DNA from: DATHZQ01 sp965216945
Lineage (GTDB): Bacteria; Actinomycetota; Acidimicrobiia; Spongiisociales; UBA5794
Direction of reading: 5' to 3'
Assembly: GCA_965216945.1 (NCBI GenBank)
Contig: CBDCGU010000003.1
Location: forward strand, 2,356,001 to 2,420,000
DNA length: 64,000 nucleotides
This document shows positions 41,268 through 49,345 of this stretch, one piece after another; the first letter of the stretch is position 1; each line of letters begins with the position of its first letter. Position numbers and translations under genes: made by a program. The notes below the pieces were generated by a model. It searched no databases. It saw nothing but the letters and a program-made list of their open reading frames with translations, and had not been told where the DNA came from.

Positions 41268-42416
41268 GATCTGGTGCGCCAGCACCGTGTTCAACGTTGC
41301 CAGCAGAGCTGCCGCCACCAGCAGCACAGGACCGAGCGCCGCCAGCGACGATGCCGCGATCACGCGACCGGTGAGCCACGGCAGCGCGGCGGCTCCCAAG
41401 CTGGCGGCGGCCAGCTGGTAACCGACCATCGACGTCGTGTGCTCGGTGCCGATCCGCACGGGGGTGAGCGTGACCAGAGTCGGGAAGATCCCGGCCAGGC
41501 TCAGGCCCAGGGCCGGCAGGCCGAGCATCCCCAGTCCTCCGGCGTCCAGCCAGAACCAGGCAGCGGCGACGACGCTGCCGCCGATGCCGATCTCCAGAAC
41601 GCGCCGCGGTCCGAGCCGGCCCGCAAAAGCACTGAGGGCGAAGCGCCCCAACATCAGCCCGGCCCAATATGCAGACACCCAGACTCCACCAGATTCGGTG
41701 GAGAATCCCCGCAGCTCGGTCAGCACCGAGAACGACCACTGGCCGGCGGTGACTTCGATTCCCGTGTAGAGGAAGAACATTGCCAGGCTCGCGGCGACCG
41801 CGGTGCGCAACGGCAGGTGCGGACGGTGGGACGCGTCGCCGGCAGGGGGCGGGCGCCAGCGGCTGCGGAGGGAGACGAGCACCGGCAACATGCACGCCTG
41901 GACCACGGCATATATCACATACCCGGCCTGCCAGCCCGACCCGCGGCTGATCGCGGTTGCCATCACCAGCGGTCCCAGCGTTGCGCCGACACCGAATCCG
42001 GCATGGAGCAGGTTCATGGCGCCGGCGGTGAAGTGATGGGCGGCATGAGCGTTGAGCACACTGTCGAGGAATCCGCTGCCGAGGCCGAGGAGGAGGGCAG
42101 CGCCGAGCACGCCGATCCAAGAGTGGGCGGTGGCATAGAGGGTGAGGCCGGCCAGCGAGAGTGAGCCGGCTGCCACCAGGCTGGAGCCCGTGCCGAGCCG
42201 GCGCACCGTGGCTCCGGTGATCGCACTCGAAGTGGCGTAGCCCGCCAGTCCGACGACGAGCAGCGTTCCGAGGTCCGCCACAGGTCGCTCGACGGTGCGC
42301 CGCAGCGACGGCCATGCCGCGCCGATCCCGCTCTCGGTCAGCCCGAGTACGACGAAAGCGGCGACCGCAACCGGCACCATGGAACGGCGCAACGAGGTGG
42401 GTGTGCGTTGGGGCAT
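41235..42416 (-). CDS. MFS transporter
   Basis: A 393-residue major facilitator protein with about 12 hydrophobic segments. Loop 2-3 motif remnants are seen in GYATSSAITGATVRRLG and the second half GLMLGRFALSAFAGRLGPRRV. The arrangement resembles the sugar/FucP-like branch (HAGFGVGATLGPLVM). The substrate is not readable. It is divergent from the SDR gene and convergent with the sigma factor. Confidence 0.88.
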   Translation of the reverse strand: MPQRTPTSLRRSMVPVAVAAFVVLGLTESGIGAAWPSLRRTVERPVADLGTLLVVGLAGYATSSAITGATVRRLGTGSSLVAAGSLSLAGLTLYATAHSWIGVLGAALLLGLGSGFLDSVLNAHAAHHFTAGAMNLLHAGFGVGATLGPLVMATAISRGSGWQAGYVIYAVVQACMLPVLVSLRSRWRPPPAGDASHRPHLPLRTAVAASLAMFFLYTGIEVTAGQWSFSVLTELRGFSTESGGVWVSAYWAGLMLGRFALSAFAGRLGPRRVLEIGIGGSVVAAAWFWLDAGGLGMLGLPALGLSLAGIFPTLVTLTPVRIGTEHTTSMVGYQLAAASLGAAALPWLTGRVIAASSLAALGPVLLVAAALLATLNTVLAHQISAGGGERPGA

Positions 42417-42476
42417 GGACGGCAGGCTATCGGGGGAGGCGGCGGCCCGATCGCAACGACGGGTAGGGTGCGCGCC

Positions 42477-43241
42477 ATGGAGCAGCCGAACTTCAGGCTC
42501 GACGGCAAGGTGGCCGTCGTCACCGGCGCCTCGCGCGGGATCGGGAGAGGATTGGCCGTGGCATTGGCGGGTGCCGGCGCGAGCGTGGCCGTGACGGGGC
42601 GCGACCTGCACACGCTCGAGCCGGTGGCGGCCGAGATCGTCGACGGCGGCGGACGCGCCACAGCCCACGTCATGGACGTTCGGGAGGTCGATGCCATCGA
42701 TGCCTGCTTCGCTGCGATCGATGCCGAGCACGGATCGGTCGACGTGCTCGTCAACAACGCCGGCCTCGGGGCCAATCACCCAGCCGAGGACGTCACCGAG
42801 GCGGACTGGGACGACATGATGGCGGTCAATCTGCGTGGTCTGTTCTTCTGCTGTCGAGCGGCAGGCCGGATCATGCTGGACCGAGGGTCGGGATGCATCG
42901 TCAACATGAGCTCCCAGGCCGGCGTGGTGGGAATCCGCGAGCACGCCGTCTATTCGGCGAGCAAGGGCGGCGTCAACCTGCTGACGAAGGTGCTGGCTCT
43001 GGAGTGGTCGGAGCGGGGAGTGACGGTCAATGCGGTTGCGCCGACGTTCATCTACACACCCGGTACGGCCGAGCGGCTCGACCAGCCCGAATATCGGGAA
43101 GCGGTGCTGCGACGAATCCCCATCGGCCGGGTCGGCACGATCGACGACGTCGCGGCTGCCGTGATCTACCTCGCCTCGCCCGCCGCCGCGATGGTCACGG
43201 GCCACGTGCTCACGGTCGACGGCGGCTGGACGGCCCAATGA
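42477..43241 (+). CDS. Short-chain dehydrogenase/reductase
   Basis: A 254-residue classical SDR. Cofactor motif TGASRGIGRG (residues 17-26), NNAG (about 92), active-site Ser in IVNMSSQAG, and YSASKGG with the catalytic Tyr and Lys. The C-terminal VTGHVLTVDGGWTAQ is typical. It probably uses NAD(P)H to interconvert an alcohol and ketone. Start at 42477 was chosen because the family begins shortly before DGKVAVVTG. Confidence 0.92.
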   Translation: MEQPNFRLDGKVAVVTGASRGIGRGLAVALAGAGASVAVTGRDLHTLEPVAAEIVDGGGRATAHVMDVREVDAIDACFAAIDAEHGSVDVLVNNAGLGANHPAEDVTEADWDDMMAVNLRGLFFCCRAAGRIMLDRGSGCIVNMSSQAGVVGIREHAVYSASKGGVNLLTKVLALEWSERGVTVNAVAPTFIYTPGTAERLDQPEYREAVLRRIPIGRVGTIDDVAAAVIYLASPAAAMVTGHVLTVDGGWTAQ

Positions 43242-43311
43242 CCCACCGGCTCCCGGACCCGAACGCCGGCCCATGCGGATCGCCGGCGTGCCACAGCTCC
43301 TCGTCCAGCAG

Positions 43312-43749
43312 TCAATCGCCGGCGGGTCTCGGTTTCACGACGAGCACGTCGCACGGAGCGAGGTGGATCGCTCGGTGGCTGGTCGAGCCGAGGACGATCG
43401 AAGCGAGCTCGCCGCGACCGCGGGTTCCCACCACGAGCAGCTCTGCACCCACGTTCTTGACGTAGGCGACCAGCGCATCGGGCGGGTAGCCCTCGAGGTC
43501 GACCCGCTCGACGGCGATCTCGGCACGGTCGAGGTGACCACGGACCTTGTCCCACACCCGCCGTCGCTCCGCCTCGGCGAGCCGTTCGACGTCGACGGGG
43601 AAGATTCCATAGCCCGACGTCACGGTTGCCGGCATGTGGAACACATGCACCACGTGGAGCGTCGCCTTGCGGACGCGGGCGGCGATCATTGCATGTTCGA
43701 GCACAGTGGTCGAGTGCCCGGTGTCGTCAATGCCCGCGACGATGATCAT
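43312..43749 (-). CDS. Universal stress protein (UspA family)
   Basis: A 145-residue UspA-domain protein. It begins MIIVAGIDDTGHS and ends with the nucleotide-binding pattern VVGTRGRGELASIVLGSTSH followed by CDVLVVKP. This G-2x-G-9x-G(S/T) signature suggests ATP binding. The ATG at 43749 has AGGAGGT at a good distance; the upstream GTG would overlap that site. Confidence 0.92.
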   Translation of the reverse strand: MIIVAGIDDTGHSTTVLEHAMIAARVRKATLHVVHVFHMPATVTSGYGIFPVDVERLAEAERRRVWDKVRGHLDRAEIAVERVDLEGYPPDALVAYVKNVGAELLVVGTRGRGELASIVLGSTSHRAIHLAPCDVLVVKPRPAGD

Positions 43750-43869
43750 GTCGGTCACCTCCTGCTCTGATCATCCGTAGCGGCGGCTGCGGCGGGTAGG
43801 GCCTTTGGTACGGTCCGGCCGAGCCGAAACTCCGTCGGTCGGGGCAGCGGGGACCGGTATCATCCCGCC

Positions 43870-44622
43870 ATGCGACCCGTCATCGGCATCACAACGCGTC
43901 CGCGCGTCATTCCCGCCTCCGGTGGCGAGATGGATGCCCACACCCTCACGCATACCTACACGGACTCGGTCCTGCGCGCCGGTGGGGTGCCGGTGTTACT
44001 GGCACCCATACCCAACTCCGACGTGGGCACCGCGCTCGACCGGGTCGACGGCGTCGTGCTGTCGGGTGGTGGCGACATCGAGCCGGGCCGCTACGGGTCC
44101 GAGGTATTCGACTCGATGTACGGGATGGATTTCGACCGGGACGAGTTCGAGATCGAGCTGGTGCGGCAGGCGGCAGAACGGCGGATGCCGATGCTGGCGA
44201 TCTGCCGGGGCATGCAGGTCGTGAACGTCGCCCTGGGCGGCACGCTCATCGAAGACATCCCATCCGAGATCGGATCGATGGATCACACCGTCATCGGGCA
44301 CCATGTGTTCGACGGCCACCAGCATGTCCGGCTCGAGCCCGACTGCAACGTGGCGATCGTCGTCGGTGCGACAGATCTCGAGGTGAATTCGATCCACCAT
44401 CAGTCGGTGCGGGATCTCGCCCCAGGCTTCCGCGCCGTGGGATGGGCCGACGACGGAGTCGTCGAAGCCATCCAGCACGAAGACCCCGATTGGCCGTTGC
44501 TGGCCGTGCAGTGGCATCCGGAGTACCTGGGTCAAGCCGACGACAAGGCGTCGTGGGCCCTCTTCCGGGCTCTCGTCGACGTTGCTACACCCGGAGAGCC
44601 CGTCACGGCGGCGGGCCCCTGA
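43870..44622 (+). CDS. Gamma-glutamyl-GABA hydrolase-like class I amidotransferase
   Basis: A 250-residue protein of the Peptidase C26 (PuuD) type. Nucleophile Cys in LAICRGMQVVNV, and catalytic His and Glu in VQWHPEYLG; VVLSGGGDIEPGRYG forms the oxyanion region. It likely releases glutamate from gamma-glutamyl amines such as gamma-glutamyl-GABA in putrescine breakdown. Other puu genes are not adjacent, so the exact substrate is open. Confidence 0.88.
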   Translation: MRPVIGITTRPRVIPASGGEMDAHTLTHTYTDSVLRAGGVPVLLAPIPNSDVGTALDRVDGVVLSGGGDIEPGRYGSEVFDSMYGMDFDRDEFEIELVRQAAERRMPMLAICRGMQVVNVALGGTLIEDIPSEIGSMDHTVIGHHVFDGHQHVRLEPDCNVAIVVGATDLEVNSIHHQSVRDLAPGFRAVGWADDGVVEAIQHEDPDWPLLAVQWHPEYLGQADDKASWALFRALVDVATPGEPVTAAGP

Positions 44623-44655
44623 GCAGGCGCCGGTTGCACCCGGCGCCCGGCAAAC

Positions 44656-45624
44656 TCATCCAGGGATCAACAGCACCTTGCCGCTGGTGGCACGGCTTTC
44701 GAGGGCTCGGTGCGCCTCGGCAGCCTCGGCAATGCGCCACCTGTGACCGATCCTTACGTCGAGCTCGCCCCCGGCAACGGCACCGAGCACAGCGCCCGCC
44801 TTCGTCCCCAGCTCCTCGGGCCTGGCGACGTAGTCGAACAAGGTCGGCCTCGTGACGTAGAGGGACCCGTTGAGTGCCAGGCGGCCGAGATCCACCGGAG
44901 GCACGCTTCCACTGGACTGGCCGAAGAGCACCATCGTCCCGCGCTTGCGGAGCAACTCGAGTCCACGATCGAACGTGGCCTGGCCGACACCGTCGTAGAT
45001 GACGTCGAGACAGCGCTCGCCGCCGAAGCGCACCACCTGGTCACCGAAATCCCACCGGTCGTAGCGGATCACATGGTCGGCGCCGGCGGAGGCGGCCAGC
45101 GCGGCCTTGGAGTCGCTCGACACCGTGGTGAACACCTCGGCCCCGATGCGTTTCGCCATCTGGATCACCAGCAGTCCAACTCCGCCGGCTCCGGCGTGAA
45201 CGAGGCACCGATGTTCGGGTTGGAGCGGGAACGTGTCGTGCGTTAGGTAGTGCGCCGTCATGCCTTGCAGCATCACGGCTGCGGCCACGTCGAGGTCCAC
45301 TCCCGCGGGGACCGGTACGGCCTGGGCCGCCGGCACGATCGCCGCTTCGGCGTACGAGCCGATCGCATTGGCCCACGCCACGGTGTCGCCGGCGGCGTAC
45401 GGTGTGCCCTCGCCGGCGGCGATCACCCGTCCGGCACCCTCGAGGCCCGGTGTGAACGGCAGCTCCATCGGGTACAGCCCGGTCCGGTGGTAGGTGTCGA
45501 TGAAGTTCACTCCCGCCGCAGCCACCTCGACGAGGAGCTCGCCTGCCGCGGGCTCCGGCCGGTCGAGCTCGGTCCAACGCATCACGCCGGGCCCACCGGT
45601 CTCGCTGATCCGGATTGCGTGCAT
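44656..45624 (-). CDS. NADPH:quinone oxidoreductase (zinc-free MDR family)
   Basis: A 322-residue medium-chain dehydrogenase of the QOR type. It shows NFIDTYHRTGLYP, PGLEGAGRVIAAGEG, cofactor motif HAGAGGVGLLVIQMAK and MVLFGQSSGSVPP. Zinc-ligand cysteines are absent. It reduces quinones or other activated double bonds with NADPH. The ATG at 45624 follows AAAGGAGCAGG. It is divergent from the LysM-M23 gene. Confidence 0.92.
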   Translation of the reverse strand: MHAIRISETGGPGVMRWTELDRPEPAAGELLVEVAAAGVNFIDTYHRTGLYPMELPFTPGLEGAGRVIAAGEGTPYAAGDTVAWANAIGSYAEAAIVPAAQAVPVPAGVDLDVAAAVMLQGMTAHYLTHDTFPLQPEHRCLVHAGAGGVGLLVIQMAKRIGAEVFTTVSSDSKAALAASAGADHVIRYDRWDFGDQVVRFGGERCLDVIYDGVGQATFDRGLELLRKRGTMVLFGQSSGSVPPVDLGRLALNGSLYVTRPTLFDYVARPEELGTKAGAVLGAVAGGELDVRIGHRWRIAEAAEAHRALESRATSGKVLLIPG

Positions 45625-45805
45625 CGATCCTGCTCCTTTGGTCCTGAGGGTCGGCCATTATGCAGCGCAGGAGACACGGTCGATACCGGCGGGGAGGCGG
45701 GTCTACGGAGCCGTCGGGTCACCCGCCGCGGCCGAGAGGCTGGATTTTCGCGATCTTTCCGCTAGCGTTGTGGTGCGGAGTCGGATGTAAGGGGCTGGGA
45801 GATGT

Positions 45806-46738
45806 ATGTCCGTACTCGCGTTCGTTTACGTTGCGGCTTCGCTGCTGCTTTCCATCACGCCGCTCTCGATTGACGACGAGCACATCGTCGTTCCGGGCGA
45901 CACGGTCTCGAAGATCGCCAAGGACCATGGCACGTCCATCCGGGAGCTGGTGGAGGCCAACAACCTCGCCGATCCCAATCTCATCGTCGTGGGTGAGGTC
46001 TTGCGGATTCCCGGTACCGAGATCGTTCACAAGGTCGTGCGCGGGGAGACGCTTGCGAAGATCGCCGCCAAGTACGGCACAACCGTGCAGGCACTCGCCG
46101 CCGCCAACGGCATCGTCGACGTCAACCGCATCATCGCCGGCAGCGAGCTCACCATCTCCGGGGGCACGAGCCCGCCGGCCCCGGCCCCGACTCCGACCAT
46201 CGGTACAGGCGTGTCCACCTACCGGGTCGTGCGCGGCGATACGTTGAGCATCCTGGCGGCCCGGCACGAGGTGACAATCAAATATCTGATGGAGCTCAAC
46301 GGGCTGACGGACCCCAACAAGCTGATCTCGGGTCAGCTGCTGACCGTGCCGGGAACGGGATTCACATGCCCCGTCACGGGATCGGTCTACATCAACGACT
46401 GGCATTTCGTGCGGCCGGGGGGTCGGCTGCACCTCGGTACCGACTTGTTCGCCGATTCCGGGACGCCCGTCTTCGCCCCCGTCACCGGAAGGGTCGAGCA
46501 GATCGAGGGTACGCTGGGCGGCCTGCAGTTCTGGCTCTATGGCGACGATGGCAACCTCTACATCGGCACCCACATGGGTGGGTTCGGTGCAGCCGGCGCC
46601 GTTGAGCAGGGCGACATCGTCGGTTACGTCGGGCAGACCGGCAACGCCAAAACCACGCCCCCGCACCTCCACTTCGAGATCATCGTCGATGACGTCGAGA
46701 TCAACCCCTATCCGACGCTCAAGGAGAACGGCTGCTGA
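45806..46738 (+). CDS. LysM and M23 peptidase domain cell-wall hydrolase
   Basis: A 310-residue secreted protein. N-terminal hydrophobic segment LAFVYVAASLLLSITPL is a signal peptide or anchor. Three LysM domains follow (about 27-68 VVPGDTVSKIAKDHGT; 74-113 VVRGETLAKIAAKYGT; 135-178 VVRGDTLSILAARHEV), with a Pro-rich linker. The C-terminal M23 domain has zinc motifs LHLGTDLF and PPHLHFEI. It likely cuts peptidoglycan cross-bridges. The start has GGGAG just upstream. No c-di-AMP riboswitch was recognised in the short leader. Confidence 0.92.
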   Translation: MSVLAFVYVAASLLLSITPLSIDDEHIVVPGDTVSKIAKDHGTSIRELVEANNLADPNLIVVGEVLRIPGTEIVHKVVRGETLAKIAAKYGTTVQALAAANGIVDVNRIIAGSELTISGGTSPPAPAPTPTIGTGVSTYRVVRGDTLSILAARHEVTIKYLMELNGLTDPNKLISGQLLTVPGTGFTCPVTGSVYINDWHFVRPGGRLHLGTDLFADSGTPVFAPVTGRVEQIEGTLGGLQFWLYGDDGNLYIGTHMGGFGAAGAVEQGDIVGYVGQTGNAKTTPPHLHFEIIVDDVEINPYPTLKENGC

Positions 46739-46744
46739 GCGGGT

Positions 46745-46867
46745 TCAGCCCGCTGCCACCGGCTCGGGTGCCGGCTGGGGTGCCGGCTGCGGCTGCGGCT
46801 CCTCGGCGGAGCCTGCGATGTCGGCCGGTTCGACGGTGATCACGCGGATCTGATTTCCGATATCCAT
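46745..46867 (-). CDS. Small Pro/Gln-rich protein, 40 aa
   Basis: A 40-residue frame with AGGAGG seven bases before its ATG. It reads MDIGNQIRVITVEPADIAG and ends in a PQPQPAPQPAPEP tail. It overlaps the end of the 275-aa gene by 28 bases in another frame, so the two are cotranscribed and probably coupled. No family is recognised; the short beta-strand-like head plus Pro-rich tail suggests a small partner protein. Confidence 0.6.
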   Translation of the reverse strand: MDIGNQIRVITVEPADIAGSAEEPQPQPAPQPAPEPVAAG

Positions 46868-47667
46868 GCCGTGTCCTCCTCGGCGTGTTGGGTCAGGAAC
46901 TGTGTGAGGTGGGGGAGCGGTGAGTTGCCGTGCCACGGTTCGCACCATGTCGACGGAATGCGGTCGCACGCCTCGAACAGCGCGGCGAGGCGGGCGGGGT
47001 CGGATGTGGCCAGCACCCGGTCCGGCCACACGGCATAGGCGGCGGTGACTCGGGCCGTTTCGGCGCGGTATCCCCTCTCGTGCTCGACGACGCGACCGGA
47101 GAGGGCGACGGCGGCGGCGACGTAGCTGTGGCTGTCGACCTGGAGATGCATGCCGAGCAGCGGCGCCAGCTCCTTCGTGGCGTACACACCGCAGCCGAGC
47201 CGGCCGCACCGGCCGTCCGCATGGGGAGAGCCTTCGCCGGCGGTGGCGCAGGTTGCGACGAAGGTTGGCTCGCGCCAGCGGGTCCGGGCGCCGCACAATG
47301 CGCCGGATCGCATCGCCCACAACCGGAAGCCCGTGATCGGTGCCGGCGACCAAGCGTCACGGTGGACGCGCTCCAACCGGCCGACCACATGGCCCAGCAG
47401 CAACGCCAGTGCCTGCTCCCTGCCGTGAACCTCGTCTTCCAGCCGCGTGATCTCGGAGAGCACGGCGGCGGCCTCGTGCTCGAGCCTTTCGAGACGGAGT
47501 TGTTGGTTGGCGATGGTGCGTCGCATCCGGTCGATGGACGGTGCTTCCTCGGGAGGCGTCGACAGCCTGTCCCGCAGCGTGTCGAAGAGCTCGTTGAGGG
47601 TTGCCAGATCACGCAACAGCTCGGCTCGAGTCTGTGGTGCGAGGGGTGCGGGGGGCTGGTCGGGCAT
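46840..47667 (-). CDS. Cys/His-motif protein with N-terminal coiled coil, SOS-box promoter
   Basis: A 275-residue protein. Residues 15-95 are predicted coiled coil (LERLEHEAAAVLSEITRLED). Residues 105-215 match a recurrent actinobacterial domain of unknown function: FRLWAMRSGALCGARTRW, C-x-H-x-CxxxxCGVYA-like cysteines (VATC, CGRLGCGVYATKE), and GRVVEHERGYRAE. The Cys/His set suggests zinc binding. A LexA-type box lies 21-36 bp upstream of the start, so it is likely DNA-damage induced. It is cotranscribed with the 40-aa Pro-rich gene. Confidence 0.75.
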   Translation of the reverse strand: MPDQPPAPLAPQTRAELLRDLATLNELFDTLRDRLSTPPEEAPSIDRMRRTIANQQLRLERLEHEAAAVLSEITRLEDEVHGREQALALLLGHVVGRLERVHRDAWSPAPITGFRLWAMRSGALCGARTRWREPTFVATCATAGEGSPHADGRCGRLGCGVYATKELAPLLGMHLQVDSHSYVAAAVALSGRVVEHERGYRAETARVTAAYAVWPDRVLATSDPARLAALFEACDRIPSTWCEPWHGNSPLPHLTQFLTQHAEEDTAWISEIRSA

Positions 47668-47687
47668 ACCACGACGAACCTACGCAA

Positions 47688-47703
47688 TCGAACGTATGTT
47701 CGC
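47688..47703 (-). promoter_or_regulatory. LexA (SOS) box
   Basis: TCGAACgtatGTTCGC matches 11 of 12 fixed positions of the actinobacterial SOS consensus TCGAAC-N4-GTTCGA. It ends 21 bp upstream of the start codon of the 275-aa gene, the usual place for a LexA operator overlapping the promoter. It is the only close match I noticed in the window. Confidence 0.75.
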
Positions 47704-47758
47704 AAGTGCTTTCTTTGCGTTGATCGGGCCGGGCCACCGAGCGGGGCGACCCGCCGAC

Positions 47759-47783
47759 GGTTGCGTCGCCGTGTGACGCAACC
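47759..47783. terminator. Hairpin between the SOS-box gene and the DUF4389 gene
   Basis: GGTTGCGTC (47759-47767) and GACGCAACC (47775-47783) form a 9-bp stem. It lies downstream of the minus-strand DUF4389 gene (stop at 47818) and so likely ends that transcript before the SOS promoter. Confidence 0.6.
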
Positions 47784-47817
47784 GACACCCTCCGGGGCGG
47801 CGTGCGGTGCAGCCGGC

Positions 47818-49221
47818 CTATGAGGTTGCGGCGGTGGTCACCTCGGTGGTGGTCACCGGTCCGGTCGGTGGGGGCTCGATCGGTCCCAGGTCGAGCCGGA
47901 AGGGCGGGTACTCATCGCGCATCAGTGCCGCATACGCGGCGACTCGATACACCCAGCGGATGAGGCCCATCACGAGGTTGAACAACTCTCGCGGGTAACG
48001 CCCGGTGAACAGAAGGATCACGAGCGCCACGAAGACCAGGAGCCCGATCAGCCCACCGCCGAAGCGCAGGGCATCGCCCGTCTCGCCGGCTGCCGCCGTC
48101 CACCAGATGAGACCGCTGGTGAAGAGACCCACGATCAGGTAGTGAGGGATGGCGAGCAGCCACCACTTGACGAGTACGAGCCCGCGGGAGAGCCGCTCCG
48201 GATACGCGACGTCGAGGCGGGCGGGGTAGTCCATGTCACGGAGGGCAAACGGCGGATACCGGTCGGTGCCTGCCGGGCTGAACGCATAGAAGCCCACCCG
48301 GTATCCCCAGCGCATGACTCCCACGTTGAACTCGAAGATCGATCTCGGGTAGCGGCCGGTGAACAGGATTGCGAAGAAGGCGATCACCGTGAGCACGAAG
48401 GCGGCGGCAGCGAGAACTGCCAGCGCGACGTAGTGAGGGATCGCCAGGAACCACTTGATGAGCCACATGCCCCTGCTGAGGTTGGGATCCAGGTCGCCTT
48501 CGACGACCACCGGATACACCGGAGAACCTGCCACGGCGACCGCGTCCGCCGGCACCGGTTCGCCGGTTCCGCGCGTGGCCCACACCAGGAGGGCCGCCGC
48601 CATGACCGCGACGAAGAGCCCGACGATGAGCATGCCGATGGCAATCGCCAGGAGTCCGGCGATACGGATGGCGCCTTCGGCGGCGACGGTGACGCCGGGC
48701 CCGGCGTCGGCGTTCATCACGACGATGGCCCAGTCGCCCGCCTCGACGTCCCAGGTCACCGATTGGGCGTCGGTACCTTCGCTCGACACCTCCCAGAACC
48801 CCGCGGCGCTGGGTGCCTCAGGCAGTGCGTCGCCCTCGAACGTGTCGTAGCGCACGTCGTCGGTGCGCTCACCGATGTGGCTGATCTCGCTTCTGGCGAC
48901 GCCGCTCAGGTATTCGGCGACGTCGGTCTGAGCGCCGATTCCGACGAACACGGCGCCGCCCGTTCTCGGGGTGACGTCGATGCGAATGTCGGCCAGGCCC
49001 GAGGGGAACCATTCGTCAGGTCCCGCTTCGAGGTTGAGTTGAGTCGAGGTGATCGCATGTCCGTCGCTCGTCAGCTCGTACGTGGGGCTATCGATGAATC
49101 CGTCGCCGTCGCGTTGCGTGCCGTATGCCCAGCCGAGCACCGCTGCGCCGGCGAGCAATGCGAGGGCCACGAGTGCGGCGATGGATCCGACGATGGCACC
49201 GAAGATCTTGGCGGGGGTCAT
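47818..49221 (-). CDS. Membrane protein with two DUF4389 domains
   Basis: A 467-residue protein. An N-terminal span (AIVGSIAALVALALLAGAAV) is followed by an extracellular beta-rich domain of about 150 residues. A second span, then two DUF4389 units follow, each with the pattern W-L-x-IPHY, spans and FTGRYPR..F...RW.YRV (LFTGRYPRSIFEFNVG and LFTGRYPRELFNLVMG). Function is unknown; an envelope role is likely. The ATG at 49221 has GGAG seven bases upstream. Confidence 0.85.
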   Translation of the reverse strand: MTPAKIFGAIVGSIAALVALALLAGAAVLGWAYGTQRDGDGFIDSPTYELTSDGHAITSTQLNLEAGPDEWFPSGLADIRIDVTPRTGGAVFVGIGAQTDVAEYLSGVARSEISHIGERTDDVRYDTFEGDALPEAPSAAGFWEVSSEGTDAQSVTWDVEAGDWAIVVMNADAGPGVTVAAEGAIRIAGLLAIAIGMLIVGLFVAVMAAALLVWATRGTGEPVPADAVAVAGSPVYPVVVEGDLDPNLSRGMWLIKWFLAIPHYVALAVLAAAAFVLTVIAFFAILFTGRYPRSIFEFNVGVMRWGYRVGFYAFSPAGTDRYPPFALRDMDYPARLDVAYPERLSRGLVLVKWWLLAIPHYLIVGLFTSGLIWWTAAAGETGDALRFGGGLIGLLVFVALVILLFTGRYPRELFNLVMGLIRWVYRVAAYAALMRDEYPPFRLDLGPIEPPPTGPVTTTEVTTAATS

Positions 49222-49345
49222 CTGCGTGCTCCGATGTTGGCGGTCGTTCCACGGTCGCGCCGCGGGACGCGCAGCGGCTAGGGCTGAACAGCCTTCGTCG
49301 GGTTCACGGATTGGGGTCGATGGGCCTGCGTCGGGGCGCCGGGTC

